From positions 155,034 to 219,033 of the forward strand of contig CAVUIG010000004.1 in the NCBI GenBank assembly GCA_963741355.1: a stretch of 64,000 bases of DNA, read 5' to 3'. Every line of letters starts with the position of its first letter. The first letter of the stretch is position 1. The translations under genes and the position numbers were made by a program. Positions 1-10,529 of this stretch are shown one piece after another. This DNA is from CAIWHR01 sp963741355 (GTDB taxonomy: Bacteria > Pseudomonadota > Gammaproteobacteria > Burkholderiales > Casimicrobiaceae). The notes under the pieces were generated by a model that saw only the letters and a list, made by a program, of their open reading frames with translations, made no database searches and was not told the DNA's origin.

Positions 1-92
1 GACGCGCATGGCACTGTTTTTGTTGAAAAAACGGATTGTAACCCGATCGCGGTCCCATGCCGCGGACATTCGACGCCGATCTTCGAGAAAGG

Positions 93-118
93 CGAGGGCA
101 CCCTCGCGGGCGCCCTCG
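93..118 (-). terminator. possible terminator downstream of usp
   Basis: A 7-bp inverted repeat (cgagggc at 93-99, gccctcg at 112-118) lies about 45 bases past the usp stop. On the minus strand it is followed by only a short T tract (cctttc). The stem is GC-rich and the T run is weak, so this is a modest call. Bases 1-92 show no gene I can support. Confidence 0.3.
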
Positions 119-160
119 TTTCGCGCGGGACGCGACGTCCCGCAATCGAGCGGTCGCGCG

Positions 161-605
161 TTACCGGACGACGATCACCGGCAGCTTGCTGTGAGTGAGC
201 ACCTTCTGCGTCTCGCTGCCGAGCAGCACGGCGGAAATGCCGCGGCGGCCGTGCGAGGCCATCACGATGGCGTCGGCCTTGTGCTTCTTGGCGGCGGCGA
301 GAATGGCCTCCCAGGGCGCGGCGGCGATCGTGTACGCGGAGGCGCATCCGACGCCGGCGGAGGCCGCCTTCGCGGTGGCCGCGTCGAGAATTTTCTTCGC
401 GTCCTCCGCGGCGAGCTTCGCGTACTCCTTGCGCGACACGGGCTCGTAGACGACGCCGTCGGCGTACGCAGGCAGCGGGTAGTCCGGCGCGGCGTAGAAC
501 ACCGTCAGCTTTGCGCCGACGGCTTTGCGCGAGCGAGATCGCGTGCGTGACGGCCTTGTCCGAGAGCTTCGATCCGTCGGTGGCCACGAGCAGGTTCTTG
601 TACAT
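161..605 (-). CDS. universal stress protein (UspA family), one frameshift
   Basis: Small cytoplasmic Usp-fold protein, about 147 residues once repaired. The ATG at 605-603 begins MYKNLLVATDGS, the classic Usp first strand and D-G-S, and is preceded by AAGGAG at good spacing. The C-terminal part carries the nucleotide-binding GRRG...GS stretch (MASHGRRGISAVLLGS) and ends KLPVIVVR, as is usual in the family. Near 528-533 the frame is broken by one extra base: removing the C in ctcgcgCaaagcc restores ISLAKAVGAKLTVFY. A longer open frame back to 802 is an artefact of this shift. The gene is divergent from ccoI, and an Fnr-type palindrome sits about 41 bases before its likely transcription start, so anaerobic induction is probable. 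Family call is safe; the stress it answers to is inference. Confidence 0.85.
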
Positions 606-649
606 ATGCGCTCCTTTCGGGGAAACGGCAGCGACATGCATGCAAAGAC

Positions 650-691
650 ATTCTGATCCTGCATCATCAGCCGGGCGTTGACCGAAATCAA
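650..691 (-). promoter_or_regulatory. Fnr box and -10 of usp promoter
   Basis: TTGACcgaaATCAA at 678-691 is an Fnr/Anr-type palindrome. Reading toward usp, a CAGAAT -10-like hexamer lies at 655-650, which puts the transcription start near 643 and the box centre at about -41.5, the class II activator position. A second, weaker TTG-N8-CAA repeat (TTGTCgcggGTCAA) lies at 699-712 and could serve ccoI in the other direction. Confidence 0.55.
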
Positions 692-765
692 CCGCTGATT
701 GTCGCGGGTCAAGACGGCCCCGTATTCCGATTGACCCGCCCGGGACCGCGCCTTAGATTGCTCCG

Positions 766-3340
766 ATGCCTGCTTCATCTTCGCTGATTGCGGCAAATTC
801 ATCGCGTGAACCGGCGCGCGAGCCTCCGGCTGTCGATCCGGCGGACGACGCGCGCTGCTATCACTGCGGACTGCCCAATCCGCAGCCGGCGCGTTGGCGC
901 ACGGATCTCAACGGCGCGCCGCGCAGCTTCTGCTGCGCGGGGTGTCGCGGCGTCGCGCAGACCATCCACGCCGCGGGACTCGACGGGTTCTACCTCAGGC
1001 GCACCGAGGCCGCCGACCCGCAGGTCGAGGGCGACCCGGCGCGCGACGAGTGGTCGCACTGGGACGAGCCCGCCGCGCAGGCGCCGTTCGTGCGCGCGGT
1101 CCTGCCCGGGCCGGCGGAGATCTCGCTGCTGCTCGAAGGCATTCACTGCGGCGCGTGCATCTGGCTGATCGAGTCGTGGCTTTCGCGGCAGCCGGGCATC
1201 GCCGGCGCGAGCGTCAATTTCGCGACGCGCCGCGCCCGCGTCACGTTCGATCCCGCGCGCGCAAAGCTGTCCGCGATCCTGCGCGCGGTCGCCGCGATCG
1301 GCTATCGCGCGCATCCTTACGATCCGGCGCGGCGCGAGGCGCTGGCGCGGCGCGAGGCGCGCGCGATGCTGCTGCGGATGGCGGTCGCGCTGCTTGCGAT
1401 GATGCAGGTGATGATGTTCGCGGTGCCGACCTACATCAGCGTCGACGGCGTCGAGCCCGCGCATCGGCGGCTGCTCGAATGGGCGAGCCTCACGCTGACG
1501 CTTCCGGCGATCCTGTATTGCGCGGCGCCGTTCTTCCGCGGCGCATGGCGCGATCTGCGTCACCTTCGGCCCGGGATGGACGTGCCGGTTGCGCTCGGGC
1601 TCGGCGCCGCGTTCCTCGCGAGCGCGTGGGCGACGTTTCGCGGCGAGGGCGCCGTCTACTACGATTCGGTGACGATGTTCATCGCGCTGCTGCTCGTCGC
1701 GCGCTACGTGGAGCAGATCGCCCGGCGCCGCGCGGGGGATGCGATCGAATCCGTCGCGCGCGCGGGGCCCGCCACCGCCGAGCGTCTGATCGCGTGGCCC
1801 GGACGCCGCGACGTGACCACGGTCGCCGCGGCATCGCTCGCGCCCGGCGACGTCGTGCTGGTGCGCCCCGGCGCGTCGATTCCCGCCGACGGCGACGTCG
1901 TCGAAGGCCGCGCCAGCGTCGAGGAGGCGATCCTCACCGGAGAGTCGATGCCGCGCGCGACGAACCGTCGGCGAGGCGGTGCTCGCCGGAAGCGTCGTTC
2001 GCGACGGCGCGCTCGTGCTGAAGGTCAGCGCGGCGGGCGCCGCCACGCGCTTGGCGTCGATCGAGCGGCTCGTGGAGCGCGCGGGCGCGGAGCGGCCACG
2101 CCTCGCCCGCCTCGCCGATCGTGTCGCCAGCTGGTTCGTCGTCGCGCTGCTCGGCATCGCCGTCGTGACGGCGATCGCGTGGTGGCAGCTCGACCCCGCG
2201 CGCGCGCTCGCCGTGACATTTGCGGTGCTCGTGGTGTCATGTCCCTGCGCGCTGTCGCTCGCCACGCCCGCGGCGCTGGCCGCCGCCGCCGGCGCACTGG
2301 GGCGGCGGCGTGTGGTGATCGCGCGCGCCGACGCGCTCGAATCGCTCGCGCGCGTGACTCACGTCGTCTTCGACAAGACCGGCACGCTGACGGCGGGAAG
2401 GCTCACGCTGACCAGGACCATCCCGATCGGCGACACGACGCTCGGCACGGCGATCGCGCTGGCCGCGTCGCTCGAATCCGTTTCCGAGCATCCGATCGCG
2501 CGCGCGATCGTCGCGGCGTCCGGCACGGCTCCGCCCGTTCCGGTCGCGTCCCCGCGCGTGTTCGCGGGACAGGGCGTGGAAGGCGTCGTCGCGGGAAGAG
2601 TCGTTCGGCTCGGAACGTTCGAGTTCGTCGCCGCGCTCTCCGGCGCCGCGTGGCCGACGGCGGCCGCGGCCTCCGATCCGGCGGCGACGATCGTGACGCT
2701 CGGCGATGCGCGCGGCCTGTGTGCGCTGTTCGTGCTCACCGATGCGCTGCGCCCGGACGCGCCGGCGCTGATCGCGCGGCTGCGAGAGCAGGGCGTCGTG
2801 CCGCTGCTGCTGTCCGGCGACCGCGCGGCGACCGTGAACGCCGCGGCGGCGGCGCTCGGCATTGCCGATGCCCGGGGCGACGCGCTGCCGGAAGCCAAGC
2901 GTGACGCGATCGCAGCGCTGCAATCGGGGGGCGCCGTGGTGGCGATGGTCGGCGACGGCGTCAACGATGCGCCGTCGCTCGCGCAGGCGCAGGTGTCGAT
3001 CAGCCTCGGGAGCGCGACGCCGCTCGCGCAGTGGACCGCGGACGTCGTCGTGCTCGCCGACGCGCTGCTGCCGATCGCCGACGCGATCGCGCACGCCCGG
3101 CGGACGCTCGCCATCGTGCGCGAGAATCTCGGCTGGGCGTTCGCCTACAACATCGTCGCGATTCCGGCGGCCGCGTTCGGCTTCGTCACGCCGCTCCTGG
3201 CCGCGCTCGGAATGTCGATCTCGTCGCTGGTCGTCGTCGGCAACGCGCTGCGTCTCGCCCGGATTCGAGGCGCAGCAGATGCGCGCGCAGGCACCGAAGG
3301 GGTGCCGCCGCGCGAATCGATGCGGCACGACGTCGCATGA
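766..3340 (+). CDS. ccoI: CcoI/FixI P1B-type copper ATPase for cbb3 oxidase assembly, one frameshift
   Basis: Heavy-metal P-type ATPase that supplies copper for the CuB site of the cbb3 oxidase. Domains in order: an N-terminal cysteine-rich segment (CxxC at residues 31-34 and CCxxC at 56-60), an HMA domain with GIHCGACIW (Cys128 and Cys131), membrane helices, then the E1-E2 ATPase core with the CPC transmembrane metal site (VVSCPCALS near 2240), DKTGT phosphorylation loop, SEHP motif and GDGVNDAP hinge. The frame breaks near 1955-1975 just after the TGES motif: residues before it read in the frame of 766, those after in the frame of 1979, consistent with one extra base (cgacgAaccgtcggcgag). 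Followed 13 bases later by ccoS, an arrangement typical of FixI-type ATPases rather than of detoxifying CopA. It is the first gene of the oxidase cluster. Confidence 0.9.
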
Positions 3341-3353
3341 CGATGCGGCACCG

Positions 3354-3602
3354 ATGGACATCCTGATCCTGCTGATCCCGCTGTCGGTCGCGCTGGTACT
3401 CCTGATCGGCGCGGGATTCTGGTGGTCGGTGCAAAGCGGCCAATTCGACGATCTCGAAGGTCCCGCGCACCGGATTCTCGACGACGACGACACCAGTGTC
3501 GCGCCGGACGGGCGACGACGCGCCTGCCGCGGCGCAACGGGCCCCTTTGACCTCCGTCAAACTTGGCGGGAATACGCGCCATTAGTATCGCGCGTTTGGT
3601 GA
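3354..3602 (+). CDS. ccoS: CcoS, cbb3 oxidase maturation protein
   Basis: Begins MDILILLIPLSVAL, one membrane helix (about residues 3-22) followed by FWWSVQSGQFDDLEGPAHRIL, the recognisable CcoS signature. CcoS is needed for cofactor insertion into CcoN. The conserved part ends near residue 48. The rest of the open frame (to 82 residues) has no family support and runs through the Fnr box of the ccoN promoter, so the true end may be earlier or hidden by an indel in the GC-rich stretch after 3490. The start is fixed by the conserved N terminus and the 13-base gap after ccoI. Confidence 0.8.
   Translation: MDILILLIPLSVALVLLIGAGFWWSVQSGQFDDLEGPAHRILDDDDTSVAPDGRRRACRGATGPFDLRQTWREYAPLVSRVW
3547..3588 (+). 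promoter_or_regulatory. Fnr-dependent class II promoter of ccoNOQP
   Basis: A perfect palindrome TTGACctccGTCAA at 3547-3560 is followed by a TAGTAT -10-like hexamer at 3583-3588. The implied start near 3595 places the box centre at about -41.5, the standard distance for Fnr activation. This promoter sits between ccoS and ccoN, so the structural genes can be induced apart from ccoIS. The half site TTGAC/GTCAA differs from the textbook TTGAT/ATCAA at its inner base. Confidence 0.7.
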
Positions 3603-3734
3603 AATAGCGGTGTCGGGTCGAATCGATGCGCAGCGCGGCGGCGGCAAGCCGCGGGCACAGCCGGATCGTCGCGCCGCGGGCGCGGCAGGCAACGCCTGCA
3701 CCAACGATGTGCTGAAAACGCGGGGGCAGATGCA

Positions 3735-5174
3735 ATGAGTGCGGCGAGCGCGGCGACGTTCAACTACAAGGTGGTGCGCCAGTTTGCGATCATGACGGTC
3801 GTCTGGGGCATCGTGGGAATGCTGGTCGGCGTGATCATCGCCGCGCAGCTGCTGTGGCCCGAGCTCAATTTCGACATTCCGTGGCTGTCCTACGGCCGCC
3901 TGCGGCCGCTGCACACCAACGCGGTGATCTTCGCCTTCGGCGGCTGCGCGCTGTTCTCCACGTCGTATTACGTCGTCCAGCGCACGTGCCAGGTGCGGCT
4001 GTTCTCCGACGGGCTCGCGGCGTTCACGTTCTGGGGCTGGCAGCTCGTCATCGTGCTGGCCGCGATCACGCTGCCGCTCGGCTACACGACCGGCAAGGAG
4101 TACGCCGAGCTCGAATGGCCGATCGACATCCTGATCGCGGTGGTCTGGGTCGCCTACGCCGTCGTGTTCCTCGGCACCATCGTGCTGCGCAAGACGCCGC
4201 ACATCTACGTCGCGAACTGGTTCTACGCGTCGTTCATCGTGACGGTCGCGGTGCTGCACATCGTCAACAGCGCCGAGATGCCCGTCTCGTTCCTGTCGAT
4301 GAAGTCGTACTCGGCATACGCGGGTGCGCAGGACGCGATGATCCAGTGGTGGTACGGCCACAACGCGGTCGGCTTCTTCCTGACGGCGGGATTCCTCGGG
4401 ATCATGTATTACTTCGTGCCGAAGCAGGCGGGCCGGCCGATCTACTCGTACCGGCTGTCGGTGGTGCATTTCTGGGCGCTGATCTTCACCTACATGTGGG
4501 CGGGCCCGCACCACCTGCACTACACGGCGCTGCCGGACTGGACGCAGTCGCTCGGCATGCTGTTCTCGCTCATCCTGCTGGCGCCGTCGTGGGGCGGCAT
4601 GATCAACGGGATGATGACGCTGTCGGGGGCGTGGCACAAGCTGCGCGACGACCCGATCCTCAAGTTCATGATCGTGTCGCTGTCGTTCTACGGGATGAGC
4701 ACGTTCGAGGGTCCGATGATGTCGATCAAGACCGTCAACGCGCTGTCGCATTACACGGACTGGACGATCGGCCACGTGCACTCCGGCGCGCTGGGCTGGG
4801 TGGCGTTCATCTCGATCGGCGCGATGTACTACCTGATCCCGCGCATGTTCGGCAAGGCCGAGATGTGGTCGGTGCGGCTCATCACCGCGCATTTCTGGAT
4901 CGCCACGATCGGCGTCGTGCTCTACATCGCCGCGATGTGGATTGCCGGGGTGATGCAGGGACTCATGTGGCGCGCGGTCAACGCCGACGGCACGCTCACC
5001 TACGCGTTCGTCGAGAGCGTGAAGGCGACCTATCCGTTCTACGCGATCCGGCTGGTCGGCGGAGTCCTCTTCCTCGCCGGGATGCTGATCATGGCCTGGA
5101 ACGTCGTCCGCACGATCAGCGGCAGCAGGGCCGTCGACGCGCCGATCCCGGCGCTCGTGCCGGCGCACGCGTAA
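3735..5174 (+). CDS. ccoN: cbb3-type cytochrome c oxidase subunit I (CcoN)
   Basis: Catalytic heme-copper oxidase subunit of the high-affinity terminal oxidase, 479 residues, inner membrane with about 12 helices. Histidines in the expected places include His60 (PLHTNAVIF), His209 (WYGHNAVGF), the His259-His260 pair (GPHHLHY) and His347/His349 (IGHVHSGALGW), which together supply the heme b, heme b3 and CuB ligands of the family. It contains the C-family features and lacks the A-family cross-linked tyrosine motif. Intact. First of four tightly linked genes (ccoO starts 10 bases downstream), expressed from the Fnr-type promoter upstream. Confidence 0.97.
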   Translation: MSAASAATFNYKVVRQFAIMTVVWGIVGMLVGVIIAAQLLWPELNFDIPWLSYGRLRPLHTNAVIFAFGGCALFSTSYYVVQRTCQVRLFSDGLAAFTFWGWQLVIVLAAITLPLGYTTGKEYAELEWPIDILIAVVWVAYAVVFLGTIVLRKTPHIYVANWFYASFIVTVAVLHIVNSAEMPVSFLSMKSYSAYAGAQDAMIQWWYGHNAVGFFLTAGFLGIMYYFVPKQAGRPIYSYRLSVVHFWALIFTYMWAGPHHLHYTALPDWTQSLGMLFSLILLAPSWGGMINGMMTLSGAWHKLRDDPILKFMIVSLSFYGMSTFEGPMMSIKTVNALSHYTDWTIGHVHSGALGWVAFISIGAMYYLIPRMFGKAEMWSVRLITAHFWIATIGVVLYIAAMWIAGVMQGLMWRAVNADGTLTYAFVESVKATYPFYAIRLVGGVLFLAGMLIMAWNVVRTISGSRAVDAPIPALVPAHA

Positions 5175-5184
5175 GGGGCGCACG

Positions 5185-5799
5185 ATGAAGCTCACCCAGG
5201 ATTTCCTCGAGAAGAACATCGGCTGGATGGTCGTCGGCATCGTGCTGCTCATCAGCGTCGGCGGCCTCGTCGAGATCGTGCCGCTGTATTTCCAGAAGTC
5301 GACGACGGAACCGGTGGCCGGGGTCGTGCCCTACACGCCGCTGCAGCTCGCCGGCCGGGACATCTACCTGCGCGAAGGCTGCTACAACTGCCACTCGCAG
5401 ATGATCCGGCCGTTCCGCGCCGAGACCGAGCGCTACGGTCCGTACTCGGTCGCCGGCGAGTTCGTCTACGATCATCCGTTCCAGTGGGGCAGCAAGCGCA
5501 CCGGCCCGGACCTCGCCCGCGTCGGGGGCCGCTACTCGGACGACTGGCACCGCGTGCACCTCGACAATCCGCGCGACGTCGTGCCCGAGTCGAACATGCC
5601 GGGCTACCCATGGCTTGCGAAAAGCGGCGCGGATGCGGACGGCATCCAGGCGCACATGGTGGCGCTGCGCCGGGTGGGCGTCCCGTATTCCGACAAGGAC
5701 ATCGCCGACGGCCCGGCCGGGCTCAAGGGCAAGACCGAGCAGGACGCGCTGATCGCGTACCTGCAGAATCTCGGCCTCGCGATGAAGAACGCGAGGTAG
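5185..5799 (+). CDS. ccoO: cbb3-type cytochrome c oxidase subunit II (CcoO)
   Basis: Membrane-anchored monoheme c-type cytochrome of 204 residues that passes electrons to CcoN. One N-terminal helix (about residues 13-32), heme site CYNCH at residues 66-70 followed by SQMIRP, and a distal Met provided by SNMPGYPW. Length and motifs are those of typical CcoO. Intact; starts 10 bases after ccoN and is followed 3 bases later by ccoQ. Confidence 0.97.
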   Translation: MKLTQDFLEKNIGWMVVGIVLLISVGGLVEIVPLYFQKSTTEPVAGVVPYTPLQLAGRDIYLREGCYNCHSQMIRPFRAETERYGPYSVAGEFVYDHPFQWGSKRTGPDLARVGGRYSDDWHRVHLDNPRDVVPESNMPGYPWLAKSGADADGIQAHMVALRRVGVPYSDKDIADGPAGLKGKTEQDALIAYLQNLGLAMKNAR

Positions 5800-5802
5800 G
5801 CG

Positions 5803-5997
5803 ATGAGCCTCTTCACGTTCCTCAGCAGCGCGGCCACGGTGATCTCCTTCGCCGTGTTCATCGGCATCGTGCTGTGGGCGTACAGCAAGCGCCGCCGCAC
5901 GGCCTTCGACGAGGCGGCCAACGCGCCGTTTGCATTGCCTGACGAGACCATCGCGGGTGCGCAGATCGCGCCCCAACGCGCGGAGCGCCGTTCATGA
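5803..5997 (+). CDS. ccoQ: cbb3 oxidase subunit CcoQ/FixQ
   Basis: Sixty-four-residue single-pass protein; the helix is about residues 8-28 (ATVISFAVFIGIVLWAYS), followed by the basic KRRR stop-transfer and a FDEAANAPFALPD tail of the CcoQ type. It stabilises the oxidase complex. Its stop codon overlaps the ATG of ccoP (ATGA), so the two are probably translationally coupled. Confidence 0.93.
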   Translation: MSLFTFLSSAATVISFAVFIGIVLWAYSKRRRTAFDEAANAPFALPDETIAGAQIAPQRAERRS

Positions 5998-6963
5998 ATC
6001 AATTCACGTCGGATTTCTGGAGCTGGTACATCATCGTCCTGACACTCGGGTCGATCGCATTCTGCGCGTTCATCCTCTGGAAGATGAGCAAGGCGCAGGC
6101 GGTCGTGGGCTCGCTGCCGACGGCGGCGGCACCCGGCGGAAAGCAGGTCGAGCTGACCGGCCACACGTGGGACGGCGATCTTGCCGAATTAGAACAATCC
6201 GCTGCCGCGCTGGTGGATGTGGCTCTTCTGGATCACGATCGTCTACTCGCTCGTCTACCTCGTGTTCTATCCGGGGCTCGGCAATTTCGCCGGCGTCCTG
6301 AAATGGACGTCGGGCGGCGCCTACGCGAGCGAGACCGCCGACGCCGATGCACGGCTGAAGCCGCTCTACGACAAGTACCTGGCGATGGGCCTGCCCGCGA
6401 TCGCGGCGGACCCGCAGGGTCGCGCGATGGGCGAGCGGATCTTCCTCAACAACTGCGCGCCGTGTCACGGATCGGACGCGGGCGGCGGAACGGGATTCCC
6501 GAGCCTGCGCGATGCCGATTGGCTCTACGGCGGCGCGCCCGAGCAGATCGTCCAGTCGATCACCAACGGCCGGATGGGCGTCATGCCGGCGCTCGGGGCG
6601 ACAATGGGCGCCGAGGGCGTGAAGGACGTCGCCGCGTATGTCCGCTCGCTGTCCGGACTCTCCAGCGACAAGCTGAAGGCGCAGCTCGGCAAGCCGATCT
6701 TCGAGCAGACGTGCGCCGCGTGCCATGGTGCGGATGGGAAAGGAAACCAGCTCGTCGGCGCGCCGAACCTGACCGACAGCGTCTGGCTCTACGGCAGCTC
6801 CGAAGCGACGATCGCCTACGGCATCAACAACGGCCGTCACCTCAATGTGAATCCCGAGCACACGCCGATGCCGTCGTTCAAGAGCGTGCTCGGGCCGGCG
6901 CGGATCAATCTCGTCGGCGCGTACGTCTGGAGCCTCTCCAACAAGACGCCGGCCGGAAAGTAA
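5994..6963 (+). CDS. ccoP: cbb3-type cytochrome c oxidase subunit III (CcoP), one frameshift
   Basis: Diheme c-type cytochrome that accepts electrons from the bc1 complex. The N terminus has a first helix (residues about 10-28) and the TGHTWDGDLAE motif; the frame then breaks near 6190. Deleting one A (gaattAgaacaat) restores L-N-N-P-L-P-R-W-W-M-W, the conserved lead into the second helix, and the rest reads to 6963. Two heme sites are present, CAPCH at about 6453 and CAACH at about 6712. The two open pieces are 5994-6200 and 6217-6963. Fourth gene of the structural operon. Confidence 0.93.
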
Positions 6964-7089
6964 GCGGATTCCATCGCCGCCGCGGAGTTGGTCCCGCGGC
7001 GGCGGCGCAGTTTCAGGCAGGGTGCCCGAGCAACAGCGCGACGGTGCCCTTTTTTTCCGAGATGCAGCAAGCGAAGCCATAATCGAAGC

Positions 7090-8587
<1,498 letters not shown>

Positions 8588-8589
8588 GC

Positions 8590-9124
8590 ATGAACCACGC
8601 AACCCTCCTGCGGACGGGCGCAGTGCCGCCGCCGCCCTGGTACCGCCAGCGCTGGCCATGGCTGCTGATCGCGGGCCCCGCGCTCGTCGTCGTCGCCGCA
8701 TTCTTCACGCTGTGGCTCGCGGTGTCGTCGGACGACGGCGTCATCGCCGACGACTATTACAAGCGCGGCCTGCTCATCAACAAGGAGCTCATGCGCACGC
8801 AGCGCGCCGAAGCGATGGGCCTGTCGGCCGTCCTGCGCGTCGCGCCGACCGGCGCGGTCCGTCTCGAGCTCGCGGCCGGCACCGACGCTGCGGCGCTGCC
8901 GGACGCGGTGACGCTGAAGCTCGTGCACCCGACACGCGCCGGGCAGGACCGCCAGGTGACGCTGGTCCATGGGCCCGGCAACGCCTACATCGGCGACCTC
9001 GGCGCCGATCCGCAAGGGCCGCTGGCTCGTCTCGGTCGAGACGCCGGAATGGCGGCTGCCGGCGACCGAGGTCTCGGGCGGTCTCGCCGAGGCGACGCTC
9101 GCGGCCGGGCACACGGCGAACTGA
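8590..9124 (+). CDS. ccoH: CcoH/FixH family protein, one frameshift
   Basis: Single-pass membrane protein with a periplasmic FixH domain, required for cbb3 assembly. A helix at about residues 23-43 (LLIAGPALVVVAAFFTLWLA) is followed by DDYYKRGLLINKEL, the FixH signature. The frame breaks near 9005: dropping one C in ggcgcCgatccgc gives G-A-I-R-K-G-R-W-L-V-S-V-E-T-P-E-W-R-L, the expected FixH end, stopping at 9122-9124. It starts two bases after the ccoG stop, so it is in the same operon. Confidence 0.88.
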
Positions 9125-9163
9125 AACGATATCGCAACGCGCACGCGCGCCGGGGAGCAAACG

Positions 9164-9505
9164 ATGCAGGCAACGGGCAATTTCGCGCAGCGGATCATGT
9201 GGGTGATCTGGCCGGCCTTCCTGATCGCGGGGGCCGGGACGGCGATCTTCTTCACGATGATCGATCCCAGCGACCTCACGCTCTTCGGCCAGCCGGCGGA
9301 ACTCTCACGCCAGGCGGTTTACACGGTCGGGTTCTTCGGCTTCTGGGCGCTCGGCATCGCGTCCTCGGCGCTGACGGTCTTCCTCGAGCGCTCGCCCTGG
9401 GAGGTCAATCGTTGCCCGATGGTGCCGGAGGATCGGCCCGAGGGATGCCCGAAGCGGGACGACGCGGGGGCGTGCTGCGCTCCCGGGGACGTCGCGTCGA
9501 GGTGA
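9164..9505 (+). CDS. small two-helix membrane protein of the cco cluster
   Basis: A 113-residue protein with two hydrophobic segments (about residues 12-31 and 47-67) and a short C-terminal tail rich in Cys and Pro (CPMVPEDRPEGCPK, then ACCAPGD). A GGGGAG ribosome site lies about 7 bases before the ATG. Genes of this kind are often found between fixH and fnr in betaproteobacteria, without a named function. The cysteines could bind metal, which would suit copper handling for the oxidase, but that is inference. Intact. Confidence 0.75.
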   Translation: MQATGNFAQRIMWVIWPAFLIAGAGTAIFFTMIDPSDLTLFGQPAELSRQAVYTVGFFGFWALGIASSALTVFLERSPWEVNRCPMVPEDRPEGCPKRDDAGACCAPGDVASR

Positions 9506-9543
9506 TCCGGCGAAACTGCGATGCCGCCGCGTGCCGCGGCGAA

Positions 9544-10347
9544 TCAGGCGCGCTGGCCGATGAGGCGCTTCAGGGCCATCGAGTCGAGCAGCTTGACCGC
9601 GCGGCCCTGCACCTGGATCAGGCCTTCTTCCTGGAAGCGCGAGAAGAGCCGGCTCACCGTCTCGAGCTTGAGCCCGAGGTAGCTGCCGATCTCCTCGCGC
9701 GTCATGCGCAGCACGAACTCGGTCGACGAATAGCCGCGCAGCCGATAACGGTCGGCGAGGTTGAGCAGGAAGACCGCGAGTCGCTCTTCGGCGCGCATGC
9801 TGCCGAGCAGCAGCATGATGTTCTGGTCGCGCGAGATTTCCTTCGACAGCAGCTGGTAGAGATTGCGCTGCAGCGCGCCCACGCTCTGCGCGAGATGCTC
9901 GAGCCGGTCGAACGGGAGCACGCAGACTTCGGTGTCCTCGAGCGCCAGCGCCTGGCAGCCGTGGCGGTCGGTGCCGAGGCCGTCCAGCCCGACGATGTCG
10001 CCCAGCATGTGATAGCCCGACACCTGCTCGCGTCCGTCCTCGGCGAGCACCGTCGTCTTGAGCGAGCCCAGGCGAATCGCGTACAGCGAGCTGAACGGCT
10101 CGCCGGCGCGGTAGAGGCTGTCGCCCTTCTTGAGCTTGATCCGGTGGTTGACCAGCGCGTCGACCTGCTTCAGGTCCTCGGGGTCGAGCCCGACCGGAAG
10201 GCAAAGCTCGCGCAGGCTGCAGGTGGAGCAATGCGCCTTGAGGTCGCGGATCGAAATGACCGCGGCGGGACCGCCGGCTGCCGCGGCGCGGCCGCTCGCA
10301 GACGCCTGGAGCGGGTTCGTCGACAGCGGTTTCGCGGGCAGCGTCAT
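9544..10347 (-). CDS. fnr: Fnr-type oxygen-sensing transcription regulator
   Basis: Crp/Fnr family protein of 267 residues. Four cysteines match the oxygen-labile 4Fe-4S ligands of E. coli FNR: Cys40, Cys43, Cys49 (HCSTCSLRELC) and Cys142 (TEVCVLPF). The cAMP-like fold has GDIVGLDGLG, the dimer helix follows, and the recognition helix GLKLETVSRLFSRF keeps the E-x-x-S-R that reads TTGA half sites. It lies at the end of the cbb3 cluster in the opposite direction, and matching palindromes occur before usp, ccoN and its own gene. The N terminus has about 20 extra Ala/Ser-rich residues compared with E. coli. Confidence 0.95.
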   Translation of the reverse strand: MTLPAKPLSTNPLQASASGRAAAAGGPAAVISIRDLKAHCSTCSLRELCLPVGLDPEDLKQVDALVNHRIKLKKGDSLYRAGEPFSSLYAIRLGSLKTTVLAEDGREQVSGYHMLGDIVGLDGLGTDRHGCQALALEDTEVCVLPFDRLEHLAQSVGALQRNLYQLLSKEISRDQNIMLLLGSMRAEERLAVFLLNLADRYRLRGYSSTEFVLRMTREEIGSYLGLKLETVSRLFSRFQEEGLIQVQGRAVKLLDSMALKRLIGQRA

Positions 10348-10366
10348 CGTTGGCGGGCAGGATTCG

Positions 10367-10392
10367 ATTTAAGATGCATTGACGTGCGTCAA
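10367..10392 (-). promoter_or_regulatory. fnr promoter with overlapping Fnr box
   Basis: TTGACgtgcGTCAA at 10379-10392 is a perfect Fnr-type palindrome 32 bases upstream of the fnr start. A TTAAAT -10-like hexamer lies at 10372-10367, so the box would cover the -35/-10 spacer. That position predicts autorepression instead of activation. The SafE-like gene on the other strand starts 138 bases away and has no clear -10 at a class II distance. Confidence 0.5.
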
Positions 10393-10529
10393 ACCGACAC
10401 AGTCTAGAACGAATCAGGCACTTTGAACAGGATGCCCGCTTTTCCCCTTGTGTTTCAGCGCGATGCGCCGTTCGTCCGAACGTCCCGGCGCATCCGATTG
10501 CCGGGGCAATCGAGGGCGGATCTGCACCG

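Noticed and set aside
1..160. A 180-codon plus-strand frame from position 8
   Set aside because: It is the reverse-complement shadow of usp; nothing else supports a gene at the left edge.
3582..5252. A 556-codon minus-strand frame opposite ccoN
   Set aside because: Composition (His, Arg, Asp repeats) is that of a reverse-complement shadow; ccoN on the plus strand is certain.
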